From the NCBI GenBank assembly GCA_002469545.1, contig DKMK01000029.1:1-26116 (forward strand): 26,116 nucleotides of DNA, given 5' to 3'. Source of the stretch: Rhodobacterales bacterium UBA7416 (GTDB lineage Bacteria; Pseudomonadota; Alphaproteobacteria; Rhodobacterales; Rhodobacteraceae). Shown one piece after another: positions 1 through 7,126 of this stretch (its first letter is position 1; each line of letters starts with the position of its first letter). Both the position numbers and the translations under genes were made by a program. Below the pieces are notes generated by a model that was not told where the DNA came from, searched no databases, and was given only the letters and a program-made list of their open reading frames with translations.

Positions 1-47
1 GCGAAATACCAACACTTCGTCACAGTCGGGGTAGAACGCACAAAATT

Positions 48-1298
48 TTATATTGCGCGCTGGGACGCCCAAACGAACATCTTCGGCCCCATTTCATCTA
101 AGCGCCGCTGCCAATCGTCTTGTTCGCAACCTTGGCTAATTTCTTCTAGTTTGGTTAAGAAGGCAGCAATCTGAAGCGGGGAAACACAATCGAAATACAT
201 CGCGCACAGCGTGTTAAACCAGCGGTTTTTTCGAATGGTAAATACTGTCAGCGAAACCTGACCGTCCATTCTCATCGAAAACACTGACCGCGCAGAGATA
301 CCAACCAAATTCAAAAAGAAATTCAAATTTTCGAACTTCCAAATCGCAACAGTGTCAACGACCCCACAAACAGACACAGCATTTGCCTCGTGATAGTTTT
401 GGCGCATTATCACAGTCGTGAAATATTGGACCTCTTTTGATGGATGCGGGATTTTATCAGCAACAGATTTTTTAAATCGGAACGTTTGAAATCGGTTCGG
501 TTCATTCCAAATGCGATATGCCAAATCATACGCAGGATTTGCTTTGGAAATTTCTTTTGACCCAACGAAATATCGTTTCAATCGTCCAACATATCGTTTC
601 AATCGTCCAACAATATCCTCCGTGACACCATTTCTTCGCGTTTTGAGCGTAAAATTGGCCGCAAAACGATCCAAAACTGGTGCAACCTCTTCGGCAACAG
701 CGCTATCATAGCTCTCAGCCTCAAGGTTCGCTGTATCATTTTTCAAAAACGACCGCCGTTGCGATAAGTAATCGGTAAATGAATCTGTCTTTCCATTCGA
801 AAACAGCTGTATTAACGGCTTGGCCTGCCAACGCTCGTTCATCATAAAGCACTCATCAAAATGCAGCATCGCGCGGCAAAGTTGCTCGTTTTTCAATGGA
901 TCCGAAAACTGAAAAGATACTTCGTCGGCAAATAAAACATAGGTGAAAATGCGGCCAAAGCATTGCTCTTCATTCAGTTTTTTCAGATCACTATCCACAT
1001 CAAATGCGGATATATACACTTTACGCACATCCATTTCACCGCTTGGACGTAAAAATGGCACTCCGTGTTTTTGAAATATCGGCTCGTAATACGCCGCAGG
1101 AATTTTCAAAAGTACAATCAGCTTTTCAACCAATTGATCGTTCAGGCCTTTCTTGCGACTACGCGCATTTTCGATCTCTGAAATTCGTGATTTCGCTAAT
1201 CCTAATGAAACCGCCACATATTCTTGGGTGAAATCATTCCGCTTTCTAAAATCTCGAAACAAAGCGCCAAGCTCGACCCACAAATTGTCTTGTTCCAT
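48..1298 (-). CDS. XRE-family helix-turn-helix regulator with a large unknown C-terminal domain
   Basis: 416 aa. Residues about 8-65 look like a Cro/C1-type helix-turn-helix: recognition region near 24-45 with TQEYVAVSLGLAKSRISEIE, then a helical linker. The remaining 350 or so residues match no domain I recognise; in particular there is no HExxH motif of the ImmA type. The role as a DNA-binding transcriptional regulator is inferred from the N-terminus only. The ATG at 1296-1298 is preceded by AAGGG about 8 bases upstream, which supports this start. A perfect tandem duplication at 570-611 repeats the heptapeptide VGRLKRY in frame at about residues 230-243. A 40-aa ORF with a strong ribosome binding site diverges from it, sharing the control region 1299-1363. 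Codon content is more AT-rich than in the nuo genes, which may indicate accessory origin. Confidence 0.8.
   Translation of the reverse strand: MEQDNLWVELGALFRDFRKRNDFTQEYVAVSLGLAKSRISEIENARSRKKGLNDQLVEKLIVLLKIPAAYYEPIFQKHGVPFLRPSGEMDVRKVYISAFDVDSDLKKLNEEQCFGRIFTYVLFADEVSFQFSDPLKNEQLCRAMLHFDECFMMNERWQAKPLIQLFSNGKTDSFTDYLSQRRSFLKNDTANLEAESYDSAVAEEVAPVLDRFAANFTLKTRRNGVTEDIVGRLKRYVGRLKRYFVGSKEISKANPAYDLAYRIWNEPNRFQTFRFKKSVADKIPHPSKEVQYFTTVIMRQNYHEANAVSVCGVVDTVAIWKFENLNFFLNLVGISARSVFSMRMDGQVSLTVFTIRKNRWFNTLCAMYFDCVSPLQIAAFLTKLEEISQGCEQDDWQRRLDEMGPKMFVWASQRAI
570..611. repeat. Perfect 21-bp tandem duplication inside the XRE regulator gene
   Basis: Positions 570-590 and 591-611 are identical 21-bp units lying head to tail. 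The unit length is a multiple of three, so the duplication adds seven residues (VGRLKRY twice) without breaking the frame. Perfect identity, with no silent differences, suggests a recent event or a slippage-prone site. The added residues are basic. Confidence 0.95.
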
Positions 1299-1315
1299 TT
1301 ACGAACCCTTACGAA
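1299..1315. promoter_or_regulatory. Direct repeat TTACGAA-CCC-TTACGAA between divergent genes
   Basis: Two copies of TTACGAA (1299-1305 and 1309-1315) are spaced 10 bp start to start, one helical turn. They sit immediately before the regulator's ATG and cover its ribosome binding site, in the gap between the regulator and the divergent 40-aa ORF. A role as an operator for the neighbouring regulator is inference; many XRE proteins bind inverted rather than direct repeats. Confidence 0.3.
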
Positions 1316-1363
1316 AGATCGAATCCCAACATCCGAACCATGATGACCTCAAAGGAGCCCATT

Positions 1364-1486
1364 ATGGACAAAACAACTTACTACGCGATTGCAATATGTG
1401 AAGCCTCGCTTCACCTTAACACAGGAAAAATAGAATACGCTATTTTGTCAGCGCTTTATTTCGCGCTCGCTGTCGCAAAATCATGA
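1364..1486 (+). CDS. Small 40-aa protein, divergent from the XRE regulator
   Basis: An ATG at 1364 opens 40 codons ending in TGA at 1484-1486. The start has a strong Shine-Dalgarno, AAAGGAG at 1351-1357, six bases upstream. The product begins MDKTTYYAIAICEASLHLN and ends in a short hydrophobic stretch (YAILSALYFALAVA) followed by KS. No family is recognised. It is transcribed away from the XRE gene and stops 3 bp before the end of the convergent hydrolase gene, so it fills the gap exactly. It could be a small membrane-associated or amphipathic peptide controlled by the regulator, but that is inference. The main doubt is its size. Confidence 0.5.
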   Translation: MDKTTYYAIAICEASLHLNTGKIEYAILSALYFALAVAKS

Positions 1487-1489
1487 ATC

Positions 1490-2209
1490 CTAAAACCGCG
1501 CCCAACGATCCTTGATCCGTTCAGCCACCCATCCAGCCCACTGCGCATAAGCACCGGCCTTTGGATGATAACCATCAGACGCCATCAGCGATGGATCATG
1601 GGGAAATGCGATCGGGATATGATAACAGTTTTGCCGTTTTTCAATCATATCCGCTAACCAATGATCGAACCGATCCGCGCGTCGCCCTAAAAACCAGCGC
1701 AGCGGCTGTGGCAACAACGGGAAATATTTCACAGGCGGAATACCAGACACATAAATCTCGCGCACACCAAACTTCTCTTCTAATATATCATACAACTTGG
1801 ATTGTTGCTTCAGCCACGCATTCAGGTTCACCCCATGCGTCACATCATTCACACCCAGACAAATCATTGCCGCATCAAACTTGCCTTCGACTTGATCAAT
1901 CAGCGCCTGCGTATGTGACTTCGTCGTCGCACCGGTTTTTGCCAACAACTCCCACGTCACCTGAAATCGGTCCGCCAATTGCGCTGCTAACTGCCCTGCA
2001 ATTGCTTCGTCTTGCGTATCCACGCCGACACCCGCCGCCGAACTGTCGCCCAGCACCAAAACCCGCAACGGTCGCCCAACGCCAACGACACCCGCACGCG
2101 GGCCTTTTGCTTCGGGTAATACAGACGCAAACCTGCGCACCAACATCCCTTGTGCAAACATCAACGGTCCCATCGAAAGGGCCGCAATCGCTTCTTTATA
2201 AACGCGCAT
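1490..2209 (-). CDS. SGNH/GDSL-type hydrolase (lipase/esterase superfamily)
   Basis: 239 aa from the ATG at 2207-2209. SGNH blocks are visible in order: GDSS at about 54-57 (nucleophile Ser56), a Gly near 93 (AKTGATT), GVND at 119-122 (Asn121), and SDGYHP with Asp212 and His215 forming the DxxH of block V. This predicts an esterase or lipase acting on an unknown ester. The N-terminus carries a hydrophobic stretch (about residues 6-24) that could be a membrane anchor. An in-frame TTG at 2246-2248 would add 13 residues, but the ATG at 2209 has a GAGAG ribosome binding site and is preferred. It lies 87 bp downstream of the dehydrogenase gene on the same strand and may be co-transcribed with it. 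Family membership is clear; the substrate is unknown. Confidence 0.85.
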   Translation of the reverse strand: MRVYKEAIAALSMGPLMFAQGMLVRRFASVLPEAKGPRAGVVGVGRPLRVLVLGDSSAAGVGVDTQDEAIAGQLAAQLADRFQVTWELLAKTGATTKSHTQALIDQVEGKFDAAMICLGVNDVTHGVNLNAWLKQQSKLYDILEEKFGVREIYVSGIPPVKYFPLLPQPLRWFLGRRADRFDHWLADMIEKRQNCYHIPIAFPHDPSLMASDGYHPKAGAYAQWAGWVAERIKDRWARF

Positions 2210-2296
2210 GATACTCTCTTTAATTCCTACCACTGGATTTATGTCCAAGACCCATCAAAAACAAGCCTTAGACATAAAACACAGCCAAAGGGTGAC

Positions 2297-3073
2297 CTAC
2301 ATGGTACACCCGATAAACCCACCGTCCAGCAATACGTTTTGCCCCACAATGAAACCAGCATGCTGACTGCATAAAAACGCACATGTCGATCCAAATTCTT
2401 CGACCGTGCCATAACGCCCGGCCGGAATACTTGCCGAACGCATCGCGCGTGCTTCATTAAATGAAACACCCTCTTTGGTCGCCAATCCCGTATCCAACGA
2501 AACCGCACGATCCGTGGCATGAATACCGGGCAACATATTGTTGATCGTCACACCATGCTTTGCTACATCACGGCTGGTTCCCGCTACATAACCAGTCAAA
2601 CCCGCACGGGCCGTATTGCTCAGCCCCAAAATCCCACTTGGTCCCTTCACATACTGGCTGGTGATATTCACAATACGTCCCCAACCTTGATCAATCATGT
2701 GGGGCAACACGGCCTTGATTAACATGATCGGCGTCAGCATATTTGCATCAATCGCGCCCATGAAATCATCGCGCTCCCAATCAGCCCAATTCCCAGGAGG
2801 CGGCCCACCCGCATTCGTCACCAAGATATCAACATCACCCGCTTGCGCCAAAACATCCGCACGTCCCGCATCCGTTGTCACATCCGCCGCAACAGCCGTC
2901 ACAGAAACACCCAACGCTTCCAACGTGGCCTTCGCCGCCGCCAAAGGTGCCTCAGTACGCGCACAAATCACGACATCCACACCCGCCTTGGCCAACGCCT
3001 CAGCACAGCCAAAACCCAAACCCTTAGACGACGCACAAACCAACGCCCGCTTACCCGAAATTCCTAAATCCAT
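2297..3073 (-). CDS. Atypical short-chain dehydrogenase/reductase (3-oxoacyl-ACP reductase-like)
   Basis: 258 aa from the ATG at 3071-3073. The Rossmann features are present: an ASSKGLG glycine motif at about 14-20, an acidic adenine-contact region (AADV, about 62-65) and NAG at 87-89. Ser139 of the catalytic set is present, but the YxxxK position reads S152-N-T-A-R156, so the catalytic Tyr is Ser and the Lys is Arg. A beta-ketoacyl-reductase-like SDR subgroup lacking a perfect catalytic tetrad is known, and this looks like a member, so the replacement is probably a family trait and not damage. Reductase activity should not be assumed. An ATG four codons upstream (3085) is possible, but the 3073 start has GGAGAG at good spacing. 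The SGNH hydrolase gene follows. Confidence 0.85.
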   Translation of the reverse strand: MDLGISGKRALVCASSKGLGFGCAEALAKAGVDVVICARTEAPLAAAKATLEALGVSVTAVAADVTTDAGRADVLAQAGDVDILVTNAGGPPPGNWADWERDDFMGAIDANMLTPIMLIKAVLPHMIDQGWGRIVNITSQYVKGPSGILGLSNTARAGLTGYVAGTSRDVAKHGVTINNMLPGIHATDRAVSLDTGLATKEGVSFNEARAMRSASIPAGRYGTVEEFGSTCAFLCSQHAGFIVGQNVLLDGGFIGCTM

Positions 3074-3235
3074 AACACTCTCCATTTCCCCAAAACCCTA
3101 GCGACAGGGCAACCCGATGTCATCAACCAAAAACCAAAAAAACACCCCTTGCGCATCTCAACTAAATCGCAATATTGAACTCACCGTTCGATAGATTTGC
3201 GCCACTCAACCACCAAAAACCGAAAGCATTCCCCA

Positions 3236-4129
3236 ATGCCAATCTTTGAACTCGCCGCCCTAGGTGCGGCACTTACATGGGCCATCACTGGTATCATTTC
3301 TCCCGCACCAGCGGCACACCTTGGCACAATCGGCTTCAACCGCATTCGCATGTCCGCAATGTTTGTCATTATCGGCACATATGTTTGGTTCGCGGGCACT
3401 TGGCAAACCATCCCAATGGACAGCATGGCAGAAGTCATGCTCTCAGGCCTCATCGGTATTTTCCTCGGCGACACAGCACTGTTTGCCACCATGAACCGCC
3501 TCGGCCCACGGCGCACCGCAATGCTGTTTTCACTCAACGCACCTATTTCTGCCGTCTTGGGATACTTCTTTCTGGCAGAGGTGTTGGAAACCAACGAAAT
3601 CCTCGGCATTTGCATCGTCACCGCAGGCGTCATTCTTGCCATCATGTTTGGCAAACGTCGCGGCCAACTCCACAAATGGGAATCCGTCAAAGGCCCTCTG
3701 TGGATCGGCGTCCTCACGGGCCTTTTGGCCGCAACAGGTCAATCCGTCGGCTCACTCATCGCATCACCCATCCTCTCCGCAGGCGCCGACCCAATCGCCG
3801 TATCTTGCGTACGCATCGGCATCGCCGCATTCTTCCTCCAAGTGCTTGGCGCAATGCCCATCGCAGGCCTAAAAATCCAAAACCCACTCAACATGCGCAT
3901 CGCCACACTCACGGTTCTATCAGGAATTATCGGCATGGGCATCGGCATGACATTGGTGCTGTTTGCCTTGTCAGGCGGCGAAGTCGGCATCGTCTCAACC
4001 CTATCCTCCACCGTCCCAGCCCTCCTACTCCCCATCCTGTGGTTCACCACCAAAGAACGCCCCGCCGCATTGGCATGGGTCGGCGCGTTATTGGTGATGA
4101 TAGGTTCATCCCTGATTTTTCAGGCGTAG
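3236..4129 (+). CDS. EamA/DMT-superfamily transporter
   Basis: 297 aa, almost entirely hydrophobic, with about ten predicted transmembrane helices in two tandem EamA-like halves (about 5-135 and 150-295). Typical features include a first-half segment with IGIFLGDTALFATMNRLG, then LNAPISAVLGYFFLAEVL, and a matching second half with STLSSTVPALLLPILWF. Members of this superfamily export or import small metabolites; the substrate cannot be read from sequence. The ATG at 3236 is preferred over an in-frame TTG at 3197, because the protein then begins directly with the first membrane helix. It is divergent from the dehydrogenase gene; the 162-bp gap between them (3074-3235) holds no recognisable gene. 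Confidence 0.85.
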   Translation: MPIFELAALGAALTWAITGIISPAPAAHLGTIGFNRIRMSAMFVIIGTYVWFAGTWQTIPMDSMAEVMLSGLIGIFLGDTALFATMNRLGPRRTAMLFSLNAPISAVLGYFFLAEVLETNEILGICIVTAGVILAIMFGKRRGQLHKWESVKGPLWIGVLTGLLAATGQSVGSLIASPILSAGADPIAVSCVRIGIAAFFLQVLGAMPIAGLKIQNPLNMRIATLTVLSGIIGMGIGMTLVLFALSGGEVGIVSTLSSTVPALLLPILWFTTKERPAALAWVGALLVMIGSSLIFQA

Positions 4130-4151
4130 GAATATAATCCTGCGTCCTGTC

Positions 4152-4191
4152 ATCCCCTACTTGATCGGGGATCTTTTGCAGCAGGATCCCC
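4152..4191. repeat. Alternating inverted repeats ATCCCC / GGGGATC / GATCCCC
   Basis: ATCCCC (4152-4157) pairs with GGGGAT (4167-4172), which is followed by CTTTTG. GGGGATC (4167-4173) can instead pair with GATCCCC (4185-4191). The middle arm is shared, so two mutually exclusive hairpins are possible. The first could act as a weak terminator for the EamA gene, although its T tract is short. It also resembles dispersed intergenic palindromes of the 'tcatcccc...ggggat' kind seen in many alphaproteobacteria; this resemblance is from memory. Confidence 0.5.
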
Positions 4192-4248
4192 CTTGATCCT
4201 CTAACACCCAACGCCTAACGTGACGGCATAGAGACAAGGACATTTTCG

Positions 4249-5380
4249 ATGGCAAATCCCCAACATGTTAGATGGTTGTTAGAAGGTGCTGTGGCATGGA
4301 ATGCGAGGAGATTAACAACACCATTCACGCCCGATTTAGCCAAGGCGAACTTGCGTAAGGCAAAATTGCGGGGCGCAACTTTACGGGGGGCGGACTTGCG
4401 GGATGCAAACTTACAGGATTCAAATTTGCGAAATGCAAACATGTGGGGAGCGGATTTACGGGGGGCTAACTTGCGAGATGCGAATTTGCGGGACGCGAAG
4501 TTGCGAGGGGCGAACTTGCGGGATGCGCACTTGCGGGGGACAAACCTTCAGGATGCGAACTTGTGGGGGGTGGACTTGCGCACTTTAAAACGGATATCTC
4601 AATTGTACAAAACTTAAGCCAAGCACAAGTCAATTCCGCCCGCGGCACACGCGGTGAAAACGGCACCATCCTACCAGTCCACTTTACAGTCCCTGATCAT
4701 TGGGAAATTCTCGGTGATGAAAAGGTTTTCGAAAATGGCGGTGAACCCGACAACTGGGAAGCCCCTAGCCACCCTTGGTATCAAACCGCCAAAATACACC
4801 TAGCCCCGGTGACCCCAATCGCTGACGTCGAATGGACAAAAATAGGTGAACTGAATGTTCAAAACCTAACCCCCATCACCCCAACCCCGCGCAAGCCTGT
4901 CCCAATCCCATCCCCCGAAGCTGTGTTTGAAATCAAACGCACCCTCGTAGCCCTATCCAAACAGCTACGTATCCAACTAAACGCATCTGAATCACACAAC
5001 ACCGCCGCCTTCATCGGCGACGCCGATCCCCTATTCGCAGCGATCGAAACACAACTGGAATTGCCGGACGTCGAGATCATCCCCCTGTGTCCGAAGCATT
5101 GGACGCGATGGATGCAATCGATACCCAGCTTGAACAACCCGAAATCATCGCTCAAATCGGCCCCAAACTGGGCGGCGTAACCCGTGCAACGGATGGTTTC
5201 CCGTGGGAGTCAGACAAACAAAAAATCGCCAATAAATCTGCCATGTGGATGCAAGTTTTGGATAAACTCGAAAACCCACCCAAAGCGATCATCGGTACTG
5301 GTATCTATCTAACAGCCATCGCTCCGCTTATCGCCGCCATCGTATGGTTACTCACACTCCTGTTTGGCACAACCCCCTAA
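4249..5380 (+). pseudogene. Pentapeptide-repeat protein gene with a C-terminal membrane anchor, broken by two frameshifts
   Basis: Three overlapping reading frames make one protein of about 377 aa. Frame one (4249-4617) gives an N-terminal cap (MANPQHVRWLLEG...) and 16 pentapeptides of the A(D/N)LRx type at residues 31-110. Frame two starts near 4590 and continues with NLSQAQVNSARG, the usual sequence after the repeats in such proteins, plus a Pro-rich region. Frame three, from 5084, gives a tail ending in a transmembrane segment (about the last 30 residues). Both joins need one extra base: an A in the A run 4587-4590 and a C in the C run 5081-5085. Pentapeptide repeats fold as a right-handed beta-helix; the function here is unknown. 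The start has AAGGA about 8 bases upstream. Decay or sequencing error at homopolymers is likeliest, but the first junction is also a heptamer that permits -1 slippage. Confidence 0.75.
4339..4578 (+). repeat. 15-bp degenerate tandem repeats encoding 16 pentapeptides
   Basis: The DNA repeats units of the type TTGCGGGATGCGAAC with G-rich variants (TTGCGGGGGGC and similar). The 16 units keep a strict 15-bp period. The repetition could promote unit gain or loss by slippage, so copy number may vary between strains. Confidence 0.9.
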
Positions 5381-5425
5381 CCTTCACTCTGCCCAAATAT
5401 CCAAATCCTCACGTTTCCAAAACCG

Positions 5426-5455
5426 GTGCACAGGTGGTGTATGCTTTGTGCACAG
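5426..5455. promoter_or_regulatory. Paired GTGCACAG sites upstream of prfC
   Basis: GTGCACAG occurs at 5426-5433 and 5448-5455, 22 bp apart start to start (two helical turns). Each contains the palindrome GTGCAC. A -10-like TATGCT (5440-5445) lies between them. The pair is 64 bp before the prfC ATG and could be a double operator around the promoter. No regulator is assigned. Confidence 0.3.
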
Positions 5456-5518
5456 ATTGTGCCTCGCATTTCACACCCTTTCTTGCCCTTTCACAAAACC
5501 CGCCCTATACGAACAAAC

Positions 5519-7126
5519 ATGATAGAACGCTCCGACACAGGCACCGTCCTGCCGCCCGAAATTGACCGCCGTCGCACCTTCGCGATCATCTCGCATCCCG
5601 ATGCGGGTAAAACCACACTGACGGAAAAATTCCTGTTGTATGGTGGCGCTATTCAAATGGCTGGGCAGGTCCGCGCCAAAGGCGAAGCACGCCGTACACG
5701 CTCCGATTTTATGCAAATGGAAAAGGATCGCGGCATCTCTGTATCCGCCTCGGCAATGTCATTCGAATACGGGCCATATTGGTTCAATCTGGTGGACACC
5801 CCCGGTCACTCCGACTTCTCCGAAGACACCTATCGCACCCTCACGGCAGTTGACGCCGCGGTCATGGTGATCGACGGCGCCAAAGGTGTCGAAAGTCAGA
5901 CACAAAAACTGTTCGAAGTCTGCCGCATGCGCGACATGCCGATCCTGACCTTCTGTAATAAAATGGACCGCGAAAGCCGTGATACCTTTGATATTATTGA
6001 TGAAATTCAGGAAAATCTGGCCATCGATGTAACACCAGCCAGCTGGCCCATCGGCGTTGGTCGTGATTTCATGGGCTGTTACGACATGCTCAACGATCGC
6101 CTCGAATTGATGGATCGCGCCGACAGAAATGTCATCGCCGAAAGCGTCGAAATCACTGGCCTTGATGATCCAAAACTGGCTGAACTGGTTCCTGCAGAAC
6201 TATTAGAAAAGTTCCTAGAAGAAATCGAAATGGCCCGCGAATTGATGCCAAAATTTGATCACCAAGCATTCATGGACGGCACAATGACCCCCATCTGGTT
6301 TGGCTCTGCGATCAACAGCTTTGGCGTCCAAGAATTGATGACAGGCATTGGCGACTTCGCACCAAAACCATTGGTCCGCCCCGCCGAACCACGCGCCGTC
6401 GCACCAGACGAGAAAAAGGTCACAGGTTTCGTTTTCAAGGTCCAAGCAAACATGGACCCCAAACACCGCGACCGCATCGCCTTCGTACGCCTATGCTCAG
6501 GCCACTTCAAACGCGGCATGAAGCTAACCCACGTCCGTTCCAAAAAACAAATGGCAATCGCATCCCCAATGCTATTCCTAGCATCCGATCGCGAGTTGGC
6601 AGAGGAAGCATGGGCAGGCGACATCATCGGCATCCCGAACCACGGTCAATTGCGCATCGGGGACGCCCTAACCGAAGGGGAATCTCTTAAATTCGCAGGC
6701 ATTCCATCCTTTGCCCCCGAACTGCTGCAATCCGTACGTGCCACCGACCCGATGAAGGCAAAACATCTGGACAAAGCCCTTAATCAATTCGCCGAAGAAG
6801 GTGCTGCAAAACTGTTCAAACCAATGATCGGCGCGGGCTGGATCGTCGGCGTTGTTGGCCCACTTCAATTCGAAGTTTTGGCCTCGCGGATTGAATTGGA
6901 ATACGGCATTCCTGTGCGTTTCGAACAATCCCAATTCTCGTCGGCCCGCTGGTTAACAGGTCCGAAAGATATGGTTGGTAAGTTCATGGACATCAACAAA
7001 GGTCACATGGCCACGGACCACGACGGCGATCCTGTTTACATGACACGTCTACAATGGGACATCGATCGCGTTGAACGCGACTATCCAGAGCTGACGTTGA
7101 CCGCGACCAAGGAAATTATGGTTTAG
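5519..7126 (+). CDS. prfC: Peptide chain release factor 3 (RF3)
   Basis: 535 aa, close to the usual RF3 length of about 530. RF3 is a cytoplasmic translational GTPase that removes RF1 and RF2 from the ribosome after peptide release. The GTPase motifs are in order: P-loop SHPDAGKTT at 25-33, switch I RGISV at 71-75, DTPGH at 93-97 and NKMD at 147-150. Domain II follows (about 300-390), then the C-terminal RF3 domain, with the segment GWIVGVVGPLQFEVLASRIE typical of the family. The ATG at 5519 is chosen because the reading frame upstream (to 5426) is unlike any RF3 N-terminus; no strong Shine-Dalgarno is seen. The last 11 bp overlap the convergent AbiC-like gene. Confidence 0.95.
   Translation: MIERSDTGTVLPPEIDRRRTFAIISHPDAGKTTLTEKFLLYGGAIQMAGQVRAKGEARRTRSDFMQMEKDRGISVSASAMSFEYGPYWFNLVDTPGHSDFSEDTYRTLTAVDAAVMVIDGAKGVESQTQKLFEVCRMRDMPILTFCNKMDRESRDTFDIIDEIQENLAIDVTPASWPIGVGRDFMGCYDMLNDRLELMDRADRNVIAESVEITGLDDPKLAELVPAELLEKFLEEIEMARELMPKFDHQAFMDGTMTPIWFGSAINSFGVQELMTGIGDFAPKPLVRPAEPRAVAPDEKKVTGFVFKVQANMDPKHRDRIAFVRLCSGHFKRGMKLTHVRSKKQMAIASPMLFLASDRELAEEAWAGDIIGIPNHGQLRIGDALTEGESLKFAGIPSFAPELLQSVRATDPMKAKHLDKALNQFAEEGAAKLFKPMIGAGWIVGVVGPLQFEVLASRIELEYGIPVRFEQSQFSSARWLTGPKDMVGKFMDINKGHMATDHDGDPVYMTRLQWDIDRVERDYPELTLTATKEIMV

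Noticed and set aside
1561..2211. A 216-aa plus-strand open frame opposite the SGNH hydrolase
   Set aside because: Low-complexity His/Thr/Pro composition; the opposite strand has all SGNH blocks.
3277..4137. A 286-aa open frame overlapping the EamA gene
   Set aside because: Arg/His-rich shadow of the transporter frame, which itself shows clear membrane helices.
4565..4570. A run of six G as the site of the first frameshift in the pentapeptide gene
   Set aside because: Shifting there would break the VDLRT pentapeptide that still fits the pattern; a shift at the A run 4587-4590 keeps both the last repeat and the following conserved segment.
4339..4578. CRISPR-like repeat array
   Set aside because: The units are contiguous 15-mers coding for pentapeptides, without spacers.
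4639..4653. Hairpin CCGCG/CGCGG as a stimulator of programmed frameshifting at 4584-4590
   Set aside because: It starts about 48 nt after the heptamer, far beyond the usual 5-9 nt spacing.
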